A stretch of DNA of 49,505 nucleotides from Bacteroidota bacterium (GTDB lineage: Bacteria; Bacteroidota; Ignavibacteria; Ignavibacteriales; Melioribacteraceae): the NCBI GenBank assembly GCA_021812705.1, contig JAKAMT010000004.1, positions 1 through 49,505 of the forward strand, in the 5' to 3' direction. The translations under genes were made by a program, and so were the position numbers. The notes beneath the pieces are model-generated. The model worked only from the letters and a program-made list of their open reading frames with translations. It was not told the origin of the DNA and did not search any database. Positions 1 to 7,388 of the stretch are shown piece after piece (position 1 is the stretch's first letter; every line of letters starts with the position of its first letter).

Positions 1-324
1 GTTGCCTATTCTTACTTTTCTTGCGGGATCTACAATTACATCCCAGATATTTTCTTCCTTGTTTAATTCTCGAAGCACAAAGACTTCAATCTTCGCGTTC
101 GTGCGTTCTTTTTTTCCGAACAGGCGCGCCTGCATTACTTTAGTCTGGTTTACAACCACAACGTCGCCTTTTTGAAAAAAATCTGTGATCTCGGAAAATT
201 TGCGTCCTTCAATTTCGCCGGTCGCGCGGTTTAGCACCATCAGTTTTGCTTTATCGCGCGGCGATACAGGATTTTTTGCAATTGCCGTTTTAGGCAGATT
301 GTATTGAAATTCTGATAATTTCAT
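1..324 (-). CDS. queA: S-adenosylmethionine:tRNA ribosyltransferase-isomerase, N-terminal part
   Basis: This is the first 108 codons of a gene that runs off the left edge of the window. The translation begins MKLSEFQYNLPK and continues with RDKAKLMVLNR, FQKGDVVVVNQTKVMQARLFG and a KIEVFVL strand. This is the usual N-terminal pattern of QueA (LP..LIA, R..s.LmvL, L..GDllV.N.TkV..ARL.G). QueA transfers and isomerises the ribosyl group of S-adenosylmethionine onto preQ1-tRNA to make epoxyqueuosine, in the cytoplasm. The ATG at 324 is preceded by GAGGAG seven bases upstream, which supports this start. It lies 74 bases downstream of ppdK on the same strand, with a hairpin in the gap. The catalytic part lies outside the window, so intactness cannot be judged. 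Confidence 0.93.
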   Translation of the reverse strand, partial: MKLSEFQYNLPKTAIAKNPVSPRDKAKLMVLNRATGEIEGRKFSEITDFFQKGDVVVVNQTKVMQARLFGKKERTNAKIEVFVLRELNKEENIWDVIVDPARKVRIGN

Positions 325-346
325 TTATGCTCCTCTTTTTAATTCC

Positions 347-386
347 GGGCGGAAAAAATCCGATCGCTCAGAAATTTTCTCCGCCC
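347..386 (-). promoter_or_regulatory. 12-bp hairpin between ppdK and queA
   Basis: On the minus strand GGGCGGAGAAAA pairs with TTTTTTCCGCCC (one G-U pair) around a 16-base loop. It sits between the ppdK stop and the queA ribosome binding site. No T-run follows the 3' arm (GGAATTAAAA comes next), so it is not a classical terminator. It may be an RNA-processing or stability hairpin, or an attenuator that separates queA from ppdK expression. Confidence 0.5.
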
Positions 387-398
387 TGTAGAATTATA

Positions 399-3221
399 TT
401 ACTTCTTCTTTGATACTTTTTTATTTGATTTTTTTACTGCCTTTTTTGCAGCAGGTTTTTTTGCGGCAGCTTTTTTTACAGCCGGTTTTGCCGACTGCGC
501 ATCTTTGACAGCCGCATGAGCCGCTGCAAGACGTGCAATAGGAACTCTGAACGGTGAACAGCTGACGTAATTCAAACCGATCTTATGGCAGAACTCAACT
601 GATTTTGGTTCGCCGCCGTGCTCGCCGCAAATGCCGATCTTAAGATCAGCTCTTGTAGCTCTTCCGCCTTCAACCGCGATCTTCATCAATTTGCCGATTG
701 CTTCCTGATCGATTGTCTGGAACGGATCTACAGGAAGGATTTTCTGCTCAAGATAATCCGGTAAGAATCCTCCGATATCATCTCGCGAGAATCCAAAGCC
801 CATCTGTGTAAGATCGTTTGTTCCGAATGAGAAAAACTGAGCGACTTCCGCAATCTTATCTGCGGTTAAGCATGCACGCGGAATTTCGATCATGGTGCCG
901 GTCAAGTGCGCAATTTTTTTCAATCCGAATTTAGCGCACACTTCATCGTGAATTTTGTTTACTATTACATACTGATTCTTTATTTCATTTACGTGGCATG
1001 TAACAGGAATCATTATTTCAGGGAAAGGTTTCTTTCCTTCCGCTAATAATTCTGCAGTTGCTTCGAAAATAGCACGAACCTGCATTTCTGTAATTTCCGG
1101 ATAAGTTATGCCAAGGCGAACGCCGCGGTGTCCCATCATCGGATTGTTTTCATGAAGAGAATCTGCGCGCTTGTTCAATTCGTCAAGTGAGATTCCTAGA
1201 CTTGATGCGAGTTTTTCTCTTTCATCCTGTCTCGTAGGAACGAATTCATGAAGCGGCGGATCTAGCGTTCTGAATGTTACCGGATAACCGTCCATAGCTT
1301 CCAAAGTTCCTTTAACGTCTTTCTTCACATAAGGGAATAATTCATCAAGCGCATTTCTTCTTTCAGCTTCTGTATTCGAGTGGATCATCTTGCGAAGTTT
1401 GAATAACGGCTCTTCAGAATTTTTTCCGTAGAACATATGCTCTGTTCTGAAAAGACCGATGCCTTCTGCACCGAATGCGCGTGCGCGTGCTGCGTCTTCA
1501 GGTGTGTCTGCATTTGTTCTTACTTTTAATTTTCTTACGGAGTCGCATATCTTCATGAATGCCTGGAAGTCGGGATTTTCTTCCGCAGCTTTAATCATCG
1601 GAAGTTCGCCTAGGTAAACATTTCCTTTTGAACCGTTAAGAGTAAGCCATTCGCCTTCGCGCACTGTCACATCGCCTACGGTAAAATATTTTTCATGATA
1701 ATTTATTTTAACCGATCCCGCTCCAACGATACAGCATTTGCCCCAGCCGCGTGCTACTAATGCAGCGTGAGAAGTCATGCCGCCTCTGCCGGTAAGGATT
1801 GCCTGTGCCGCGCGCATTCCTTCGATATCTTCAGGATTGGTTTCTTCTCTAACAAGAATAACTTTCTTTCCTTCTTTTGCCCAGGCGACTGCGTCGTTGG
1901 CAGAGAATACAACCTGTCCAGCGGCTCCGCCTGGTCCTGCCGGCAAACCTTTAACTATAACGTTTGTAGTTGCCTCCGCTTTAGGATCGATGATCGGATG
2001 GAGCAGTTCATCAAGCTGAGCCGGTTGAACGCGCATTGCTGCTTCTTCTTTAGAGATCAGTTTTTCTTTGAACATATCAACTGCCATCTTCACTGCTGCC
2101 GGACCGTTTCTTTTTCCGACGCGGCACTGGAGCATGTAAAGTCTGCCTTCCTGGATTGTGAATTCGATATCGAGCATATCGTGATAATGTTTTTCGAGAG
2201 TACGCTGGATTCCATGGAGCTGTTTGTATGCGGGAATCATTGCGGTTTCAAGAGACGGGAGATGAGCTGTGTGCTCGCTCTTTCCGACTTCATTAATTGG
2301 ATTAGGAGTTCTTATACCTGCAACAACATCTTCGCCCTGTGCGTTCGGAAGCCATTCGCCGTAAAAATAATTTTCTCCGGTTGCGGGGTTACGTGTGAAC
2401 GCAACGCCTGTTGCGGAAGTATCGCCCATGTTTCCGAAAACCATCGATTGAACATTTACTGCAGTGCCCCAGTCGTCCGGTATTCCTTCAATCTTTCTGT
2501 AAGCGATTGCGCGTTTTCCCATCCAGCTTTGAAATACTGCAGATACTGCGCCCCAGAGCTGGTCCATAGGATCTTCCGGGAAAGGTTTGCCAAGAACTTC
2601 CTGAACTTTTGCTTTGTAGATTTCGATAAGTTCTTTCAAGTCATCTGCTGAAAGATCGGTATCGCTTTTTGCACCGCGCGCTTCTTTCATATTGTGCAAT
2701 TCTTTTTCCAACTGCTGGCGGACTCCTTTGCCTTCTTCCGGTTCTATGCCTGCAGCTTTTTCCATCACCACATCAGAATACATCTGGATAAGACGGCGGT
2801 GTGAATCGTAGACGAAACGTGGATTGCCGGTTTTAGCAATCATAGCTTCGCGCGTTTCATTGTTCAAACCGACATTCAGAATTGTTTCCATCATGCCGGG
2901 CATCGAAGCTCTTGCGCCGGAACGGACTGAAACCAGGAGCGGATTTTTTTTGTCTCCGAATTTTGCGCCCATCTCTTTTTCAGTCTTCGCGAGAGCTGCC
3001 GCTACCTGTTTTTCCAGTTCTTTCGGATATTTTCTGTTGTTCTTGTAATAAGCTGTACATACTTCAGTTGTAATTGTGAATCCTGCTGGAACAGGCAACC
3101 CAATATTAACCATCTCTGCTAAGTTGGCGCCTTTGCCGCCAAGCAGCTCTTTCATTGTTGCCTCTCCCTCAGCACGTTTTCCTCCAAAATAGTATACATA
3201 CTTGGGTGTTGCTTTTGCCAT
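399..3221 (-). CDS. ppdK: Pyruvate, phosphate dikinase with a basic C-terminal tail
   Basis: The enzyme interconverts pyruvate + ATP + Pi and phosphoenolpyruvate + AMP + PPi in the cytoplasm. At 940 residues it is longer than the roughly 870-900 usual for the family. The ATP-grasp domain comes first (LLGGKGANLAEM near residue 28, SVRSGARASMPGMMETILN near 100). The swivelling phosphohistidine domain follows with GGMTSHAALVARG (His about 485). The PEP/pyruvate barrel has GLFRTEHMF, FGTNDLTQ and the catalytic Cys about 888 in YVSCSPFR. All key residues are present. The last 30 or so residues are almost only Lys, Ala and Pro in KKPAAKKAVKK-type repeats, like histone H1 or HU tails, and are not part of the known fold. 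GGAGG stands about ten bases before the ATG. lpxK ends 24 bases upstream on the same strand. Confidence 0.97.
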   Translation of the reverse strand: MAKATPKYVYYFGGKRAEGEATMKELLGGKGANLAEMVNIGLPVPAGFTITTEVCTAYYKNNRKYPKELEKQVAAALAKTEKEMGAKFGDKKNPLLVSVRSGARASMPGMMETILNVGLNNETREAMIAKTGNPRFVYDSHRRLIQMYSDVVMEKAAGIEPEEGKGVRQQLEKELHNMKEARGAKSDTDLSADDLKELIEIYKAKVQEVLGKPFPEDPMDQLWGAVSAVFQSWMGKRAIAYRKIEGIPDDWGTAVNVQSMVFGNMGDTSATGVAFTRNPATGENYFYGEWLPNAQGEDVVAGIRTPNPINEVGKSEHTAHLPSLETAMIPAYKQLHGIQRTLEKHYHDMLDIEFTIQEGRLYMLQCRVGKRNGPAAVKMAVDMFKEKLISKEEAAMRVQPAQLDELLHPIIDPKAEATTNVIVKGLPAGPGGAAGQVVFSANDAVAWAKEGKKVILVREETNPEDIEGMRAAQAILTGRGGMTSHAALVARGWGKCCIVGAGSVKINYHEKYFTVGDVTVREGEWLTLNGSKGNVYLGELPMIKAAEENPDFQAFMKICDSVRKLKVRTNADTPEDAARARAFGAEGIGLFRTEHMFYGKNSEEPLFKLRKMIHSNTEAERRNALDELFPYVKKDVKGTLEAMDGYPVTFRTLDPPLHEFVPTRQDEREKLASSLGISLDELNKRADSLHENNPMMGHRGVRLGITYPEITEMQVRAIFEATAELLAEGKKPFPEIMIPVTCHVNEIKNQYVIVNKIHDEVCAKFGLKKIAHLTGTMIEIPRACLTADKIAEVAQFFSFGTNDLTQMGFGFSRDDIGGFLPDYLEQKILPVDPFQTIDQEAIGKLMKIAVEGGRATRADLKIGICGEHGGEPKSVEFCHKIGLNYVSCSPFRVPIARLAAAHAAVKDAQSAKPAVKKAAAKKPAAKKAVKKSNKKVSKKK

Positions 3222-3245
3222 TTAAATTATCCTCCGATAATGATA

Positions 3246-4292
3246 TTAGTTGATTGAATTAAAAATAATTTTATTGAAATTTTCCTGATCGTCTAATTTG
3301 AGCTCGATCTTTAAATAATAAATATCTATGTCGTCCAGTTCTTTTGAATATTGATTGAATTTTACCGCGTCTTTCTGGGTCGTAAGCACAGAGTATGCAT
3401 TGGAATCGTAAAATTTCTTCCTTATCAGCTGGATCTCTTTTGAAGTATAATTTTTGTGATCGTCAAAAATCATCTTGTTTGTAAAATCTATTTTGTTTTT
3501 TTCGAGAACATTCAAAAAAGAATAGGGGCGCGCTATACCGCAGACAACTAAACTTTTTTGTCCCTGAAATTCTTTCATTTCAAAAAAATGATGCGTCTTT
3601 ACATCATATATTCCTGTGGCTTCATAATAGCCGGTAAATATTTTTTTCTCGTCGAAATATCTATTCAATTTTTGGGGAATTTCCGTTTTCCCGGAAAATT
3701 TTCTGTTTATTATTATAAGATCAGCTCTCTTAAGAGAATCAAAAGGTTCTCTCATAATACCGAGCGGCAGCATCCTCTGTTCCAACTGTTCAGGTTTTTC
3801 CAAAAAACTCTGATCAAAAATCACGACATCAAGATCGCGATGAATCCAGCGGTGCTGGAATGCATCGTCGAGCAGAATAATCTCTGCGCCTGAATCTTTT
3901 ATGAGCTGTTCTGCACCGGAGACTCTCCGTTCAGAAACGGCTGCGGGAACTTTCAATTCATCTGCCATGAAATACATTTCATCTCCGCATTGATCCACCG
4001 GCACGTTCATTCCGCTTCCGTCACTTACAAAAATATAACCCATCGAACTTCTTCCGTATCCGCGGCTGAGCAATCCGACTTTCTTGACCGAATCTTTTAA
4101 ATATCCCGCTATCATCATAACAGCAGGAGTCTTTCCCGAGCCGCCGACCGTAATATTTCCAACCGAGATCACTTTAGCGCCGACGGTTGATTCTGTAAAA
4201 ATATTTTTATCGAAAAACCAGTTCCTTATTTGGATGATTACCAAATAAAAAAAAGAAACCGGAGATAAAATTATTCTTATAATTTTTAACAA
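3246..4292 (-). CDS. lpxK: Tetraacyldisaccharide 4'-kinase (lipid A)
   Basis: LpxK phosphorylates the 4' position of the tetraacyl disaccharide lipid A precursor at the inner face of the cytoplasmic membrane. The protein has 348 residues, a normal length. It starts with a hydrophobic membrane-associating helix (about 5-25), then the P-loop GNITVGGSGKTP at 45-56, then SRGYGR, a catalytic-region DDAFQHR motif and the late LTTQKDAVK element, all typical of LpxK. The start is TTG at 4292 inside the end of the upstream acyltransferase gene (7-base overlap), so translation is probably coupled. It lies in a contiguous run with lpxB. The alternative start inside the P-loop region would remove the membrane helix and is less likely. 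Confidence 0.95.
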   Translation of the reverse strand: MLKIIRIILSPVSFFYLVIIQIRNWFFDKNIFTESTVGAKVISVGNITVGGSGKTPAVMMIAGYLKDSVKKVGLLSRGYGRSSMGYIFVSDGSGMNVPVDQCGDEMYFMADELKVPAAVSERRVSGAEQLIKDSGAEIILLDDAFQHRWIHRDLDVVIFDQSFLEKPEQLEQRMLPLGIMREPFDSLKRADLIIINRKFSGKTEIPQKLNRYFDEKKIFTGYYEATGIYDVKTHHFFEMKEFQGQKSLVVCGIARPYSFLNVLEKNKIDFTNKMIFDDHKNYTSKEIQLIRKKFYDSNAYSVLTTQKDAVKFNQYSKELDDIDIYYLKIELKLDDQENFNKIIFNSIN

Positions 4293-4945
4293 AATTTTAA
4301 CGCTTCCTTTTGAAGCATATTAAGCTTCTCTTCACATTCGATGATTATTTTGTCTGTTTCTTCATAACTCAAATTATCATCAATAAAAACGGGATCGGAA
4401 AAAACCACCACGGCTTTGCTAAACGGAACCGGTATTTCAAATTGATCCCAGCTTTTAAGTACAACTTTATTTTTCATTCCAATGCCTGCCAGAAAGAGGG
4501 GAGTGCCCGATTTCTTGGCGGCTATCACAGCTCCGGCTTTCATTTTGTAAATCGGTCCGCGCGGTCCGTCCGGAGTGATCGATAAAGTAAATCCCTCCCG
4601 CAAAAGAAAGATCATTCCTGTGAGCGCTTCGCTCCCGCCGGTTGAACTTGAACCGCGGACTACATTGTAATTCCATTTTTCCAATATAGCAGCCAGTACA
4701 TCGCCGTCTTTACTCTGACTTACAAGCGCAGATGCATTGTTCTTCCGGTTGAGATACCAGCCGAGCAGCATTGAACCGTGCCAGAAGGCATACACAAAAT
4801 TTCTGTTTTCGGCTGCATATTTATTGAACTCGCCGGCGTTAATTATTTTAACGCGGAGAGTTTTTATCAATCCTCTTACGCCCGCGCTTGCACACCGGGT
4901 TCCAATATATCTAAGAACATTTCTCTGCTTCTCAGTGAGTTTCAT
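4286..4945 (-). CDS. Lysophospholipid acyltransferase-family protein (DUF374)
   Basis: This 219-residue protein matches the DUF374 group of the LPLAT acyltransferase superfamily. Visible motifs are FWHGSM (His 56, the place of the HX4D-like catalytic His), SQSKDGDVLAAIL, RGSSSTGG and ITPDGPRGP. No signal peptide is seen. Members are often found in lipid A loci of Bacteroidota and are assumed to add an acyl chain to a lipid A or phospholipid precursor. Its position between lpxB and lpxK, overlapping both (14 and 7 bases), supports a lipid A role, for example a secondary acyltransferase standing in for LpxL. That is inference; the exact acceptor cannot be read from sequence. Confidence 0.85.
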   Translation of the reverse strand: MKLTEKQRNVLRYIGTRCASAGVRGLIKTLRVKIINAGEFNKYAAENRNFVYAFWHGSMLLGWYLNRKNNASALVSQSKDGDVLAAILEKWNYNVVRGSSSTGGSEALTGMIFLLREGFTLSITPDGPRGPIYKMKAGAVIAAKKSGTPLFLAGIGMKNKVVLKSWDQFEIPVPFSKAVVVFSDPVFIDDNLSYEETDKIIIECEEKLNMLQKEALKFC

Positions 4946-6077
4946 TTAACCGCGCATAAATTAATCCGGCCGCTTTAGCAGACGCTCCGGAACCGCCTAA
5001 TTTTTTATCAATCAAGCTCAGCTTCTCTCTAAGCCGGTTGTATTTCTCCGGGTCGCCTAAAATAGCGCTGCACTTTGAATAAATATTTTCTGAATTCACG
5101 TCAAACTGAATGAGTTCATCTACCGCATTCTCTCCGAGAATTATATTCGCCATAGCAATATTCTTAATCTGCACCAGAATTCTGCCCAGCAGATATGTAA
5201 TCCAATTGGTCTTATAAACAACAATAAAAGGGAGACGGAAAAGCGCCGCTTCCAAAGTCGATGTTCCTGATTTTATAATTCCGAACCTGGAATGCTTAAA
5301 TAGATCGTATGTGAATCCTTTTGCAATTTTATAATCCGTCTCGGCCGACAATTCCATGAAAACAGATTCATTTATGTTCTCGGAACAGGCGACTACAGTC
5401 TGCATATTAAAATCTTTTGATATTTGAACTGCAGCTTTAATGCAGTCGGGAAATATTTTTTGGATCTCATGTTTTCGGCTGCCGGGAAGTAAAAGTAATA
5501 TCTCTTTCCCATTTTGAATCTCCAATTTGCCTAAGAGTTCCTCTCTGGTCAGCGGTTTATAGTTAGAAACATGTTCAATGAGCGGATGCCCCGCATACTG
5601 AACATTGACTCCGTATTTTTTATACATAGTTTCTTCGAATGGAAAAACGACAATCATCAAATCCACCAGTTCTCTGATTTTATCTATTCTTCCTTTTCCC
5701 CAGGCCCACACTTGCGGTGATATATAATAGATAATCCGCTTTCCCTTCTCTTTCAGTTTCGCAGCGAGGTTCAGATTGAAACCGGGATAATCAATTAACA
5801 CTACGGTATCAATCTCTTCGTCGTTTATTTTTGCCAGCACCTCTTTTTTTACCCGGCTGATAAACGGAAGATGCTTTATTACTTCTATAAATCCGAGAAA
5901 AGCCATCTGTTTAATGTGAAACTGGCAATTCATTCCGGCAGAGATCATCCTGTCCCCTCCGATTCCAAAAATCTGAAGAGACGGATCGATCTTTTTCAGT
6001 TCCCTTATTAAATTGGCACCGTGCAGATCGCCGGAAGCTTCTCCCGCAATTATCATCAGTTTCTTATTCAATTTCAT
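4932..6077 (-). CDS. lpxB: Lipid-A-disaccharide synthase
   Basis: LpxB (glycosyltransferase family 19) joins UDP-diacylglucosamine and lipid X to form the beta-1,6 disaccharide of lipid A at the cytoplasmic membrane. The 381-residue length is normal. Motifs seen in order: AGEASGDLHGANLI near residue 11, GIGGDRM, FLGFIEV, YISPQVWAWGKGR, FPFEETMYKKYGV, YAGHPL, LLPGSRKHEI and the UDP-binding KSGTSTLEAAL, followed by VVYKTN. The start overlaps the previous gene by four bases (ATGA), and the end overlaps the acyltransferase gene by 14 bases, so these genes form a translationally coupled set with lpxK. Confidence 0.96.
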   Translation of the reverse strand: MKLNKKLMIIAGEASGDLHGANLIRELKKIDPSLQIFGIGGDRMISAGMNCQFHIKQMAFLGFIEVIKHLPFISRVKKEVLAKINDEEIDTVVLIDYPGFNLNLAAKLKEKGKRIIYYISPQVWAWGKGRIDKIRELVDLMIVVFPFEETMYKKYGVNVQYAGHPLIEHVSNYKPLTREELLGKLEIQNGKEILLLLPGSRKHEIQKIFPDCIKAAVQISKDFNMQTVVACSENINESVFMELSAETDYKIAKGFTYDLFKHSRFGIIKSGTSTLEAALFRLPFIVVYKTNWITYLLGRILVQIKNIAMANIILGENAVDELIQFDVNSENIYSKCSAILGDPEKYNRLREKLSLIDKKLGGSGASAKAAGLIYARLNETH

Positions 6078-6655
6078 CTCAACAAATAACGAACTACGAT
6101 CAATAAAATAATTATTCCGAATGCCTGAAACGTTCTTCTTTCTGAACGCAAACCCTTCTTCAATTCATACGAAGGCTGATCCAATCCCGGATTTTTGTAT
6201 TTCTTTAAGGACGGAATAAGTTTTGGAACCTCGGCGCAATACTTTTCATATTGCGTTCCATATTTTTTCTTTAAAAATTCTTCCTCTTCAGAAATAATGA
6301 CCGTATACTGCCAGAAGAAGAAGAGAAGAGCAATAATCTGAAGATACGGAAAGAGCGCCATGGACATAATTCCAATGCCGAAATACATGAGCATATTGCC
6401 GAAGTATAAGGGATTCCGAAGGTGTGCGAAAGCGCCGGATACGACCAAATAAGTTCCGCCGACTCCGTCTGTAGTCCTTGTCTCGCTCCCGGCGTAGCTT
6501 ACGCCCCACAACCTCATTGCTTCTCCTGCGGCGGCAATAATTAATCCTGCTGCCATGCTCAAAGGTGTTGCATTCTGAAACGCAAGCATAAGAATCAGAA
6601 AGGGAATTGGAGTATAACTTCTGTACTTAAATATTTTGACCGCAAAATTTTTCAT
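6074..6655 (-). CDS. Isoprenylcysteine methyltransferase-like membrane protein
   Basis: This 193-residue protein has about four to five hydrophobic segments and the C-terminal signature of the ICMT/PEMT family: the RNPLYFGNMLMYFGIG stretch in the middle, and EEEEFLKKKYGTQYEKYCAEVP near residue 145. Family members bind S-adenosylmethionine in the membrane and methylate small or lipid-like acceptors. The bacterial substrates are mostly unknown, so no pathway is assigned. It is coupled to lpxB by a four-base overlap and follows the HAD gene by four bases. The lpx context makes an envelope-lipid acceptor possible, but nothing in the sequence shows it. The last 25 residues form another hydrophobic helix. 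Confidence 0.8.
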   Translation of the reverse strand: MKNFAVKIFKYRSYTPIPFLILMLAFQNATPLSMAAGLIIAAAGEAMRLWGVSYAGSETRTTDGVGGTYLVVSGAFAHLRNPLYFGNMLMYFGIGIMSMALFPYLQIIALLFFFWQYTVIISEEEEFLKKKYGTQYEKYCAEVPKLIPSLKKYKNPGLDQPSYELKKGLRSERRTFQAFGIIILLIVVRYLLR

Positions 6656-6659
6656 TTAT

Positions 6660-7388
6660 CTATCCTTGGATGAATACTTCTTTTCTCTTCAACTCAGCCT
6701 GATATCTTTTTTTTAGACGCTTCTTCTCTTTAAGCTCGTTAATCTTTTTGATTACATCGCTGAACCCGGAATAGGGAAAATATGTGATCCTGTTCGTTTC
6801 GCAGTGCCTCAGCAAAGATTTTTTTGCGAAGATGAAGTCGCAATATTGAGCCGGGCATGTATCGCTGTTCCCGTCACCTATGTAAAAAATGTAGTCGTCC
6901 GGACCGGAGAAACTTAGAATATGGTTCCGTTTGCAGTTTGCACACTGCGCGCATTCCTCGTCGGTAAAAGGAAAATGGGGAATTAGCTTATTGTTTTTAT
7001 CAATCGTCAGTCTGTTTGAATAAACTTCTAAATGCGCCAATCCTTCACGTTCTAAAATTTTTTTTATGTAATATTCAAAACCGTCGCTAAGCACGCGGAG
7101 TTCAAAATTTTCCTTCTCGCAGAATTCCGCAAATCTCTTAAAGTCAGGATCAATTTTAATTTCATAAAGGAAATCATCGAACCTGGTCTCGTCAAAATCA
7201 TTTACGGTTCCGCAAAGCAGATTCCACAAGTCTTTTGAATTAATTTTTTTTGAAATCCAGTCTTCGATCCAGATTCCGGCTTTGCTGGTGTCTCCGAATC
7301 TATCGAACATCGCTTCGCCTACATCCGTAAGCGTAATAGTTCCGTCAAAATCCACAAAAAATTTAAATGATCGGTTATTGAGGTTCAT
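6660..7388 (-). CDS. HAD-superfamily phosphatase, MtnX/SerB-like
   Basis: From the ATG at 7388 the protein has 242 residues. It opens with FKFFVDFDGTITLTDVG, the HAD motif I (Asp 13 nucleophile, Asp 15). It then has an alpha-helical cap, motif II LRVLSDGF, and motif III/IV YIGDGNSDTCPAQYCD. The order and the C1-type cap fit subclass IB phosphatases such as MtnX (methionine salvage) or phosphoserine phosphatases. The cysteine-rich insert ECAQCANCKRN (CxxCxxC) is unusual and may bind metal. No methionine-salvage genes are nearby, so the substrate is open. A GTG at 7418 would add ten residues but lacks a clear ribosome binding site. The chosen ATG has GAGGA about 13 bases upstream and overlaps smc by 14 bases. 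Confidence 0.8.
   Translation of the reverse strand: MNLNNRSFKFFVDFDGTITLTDVGEAMFDRFGDTSKAGIWIEDWISKKINSKDLWNLLCGTVNDFDETRFDDFLYEIKIDPDFKRFAEFCEKENFELRVLSDGFEYYIKKILEREGLAHLEVYSNRLTIDKNNKLIPHFPFTDEECAQCANCKRNHILSFSGPDDYIFYIGDGNSDTCPAQYCDFIFAKKSLLRHCETNRITYFPYSGFSDVIKKINELKEKKRLKKRYQAELKRKEVFIQG

Noticed and set aside
1767-2651. Long plus-strand frame antisense to ppdK (294 codons)
   Set aside because: It lies fully inside ppdK, is rich in Cys, His and Phe without any domain, and has no ribosome binding site.
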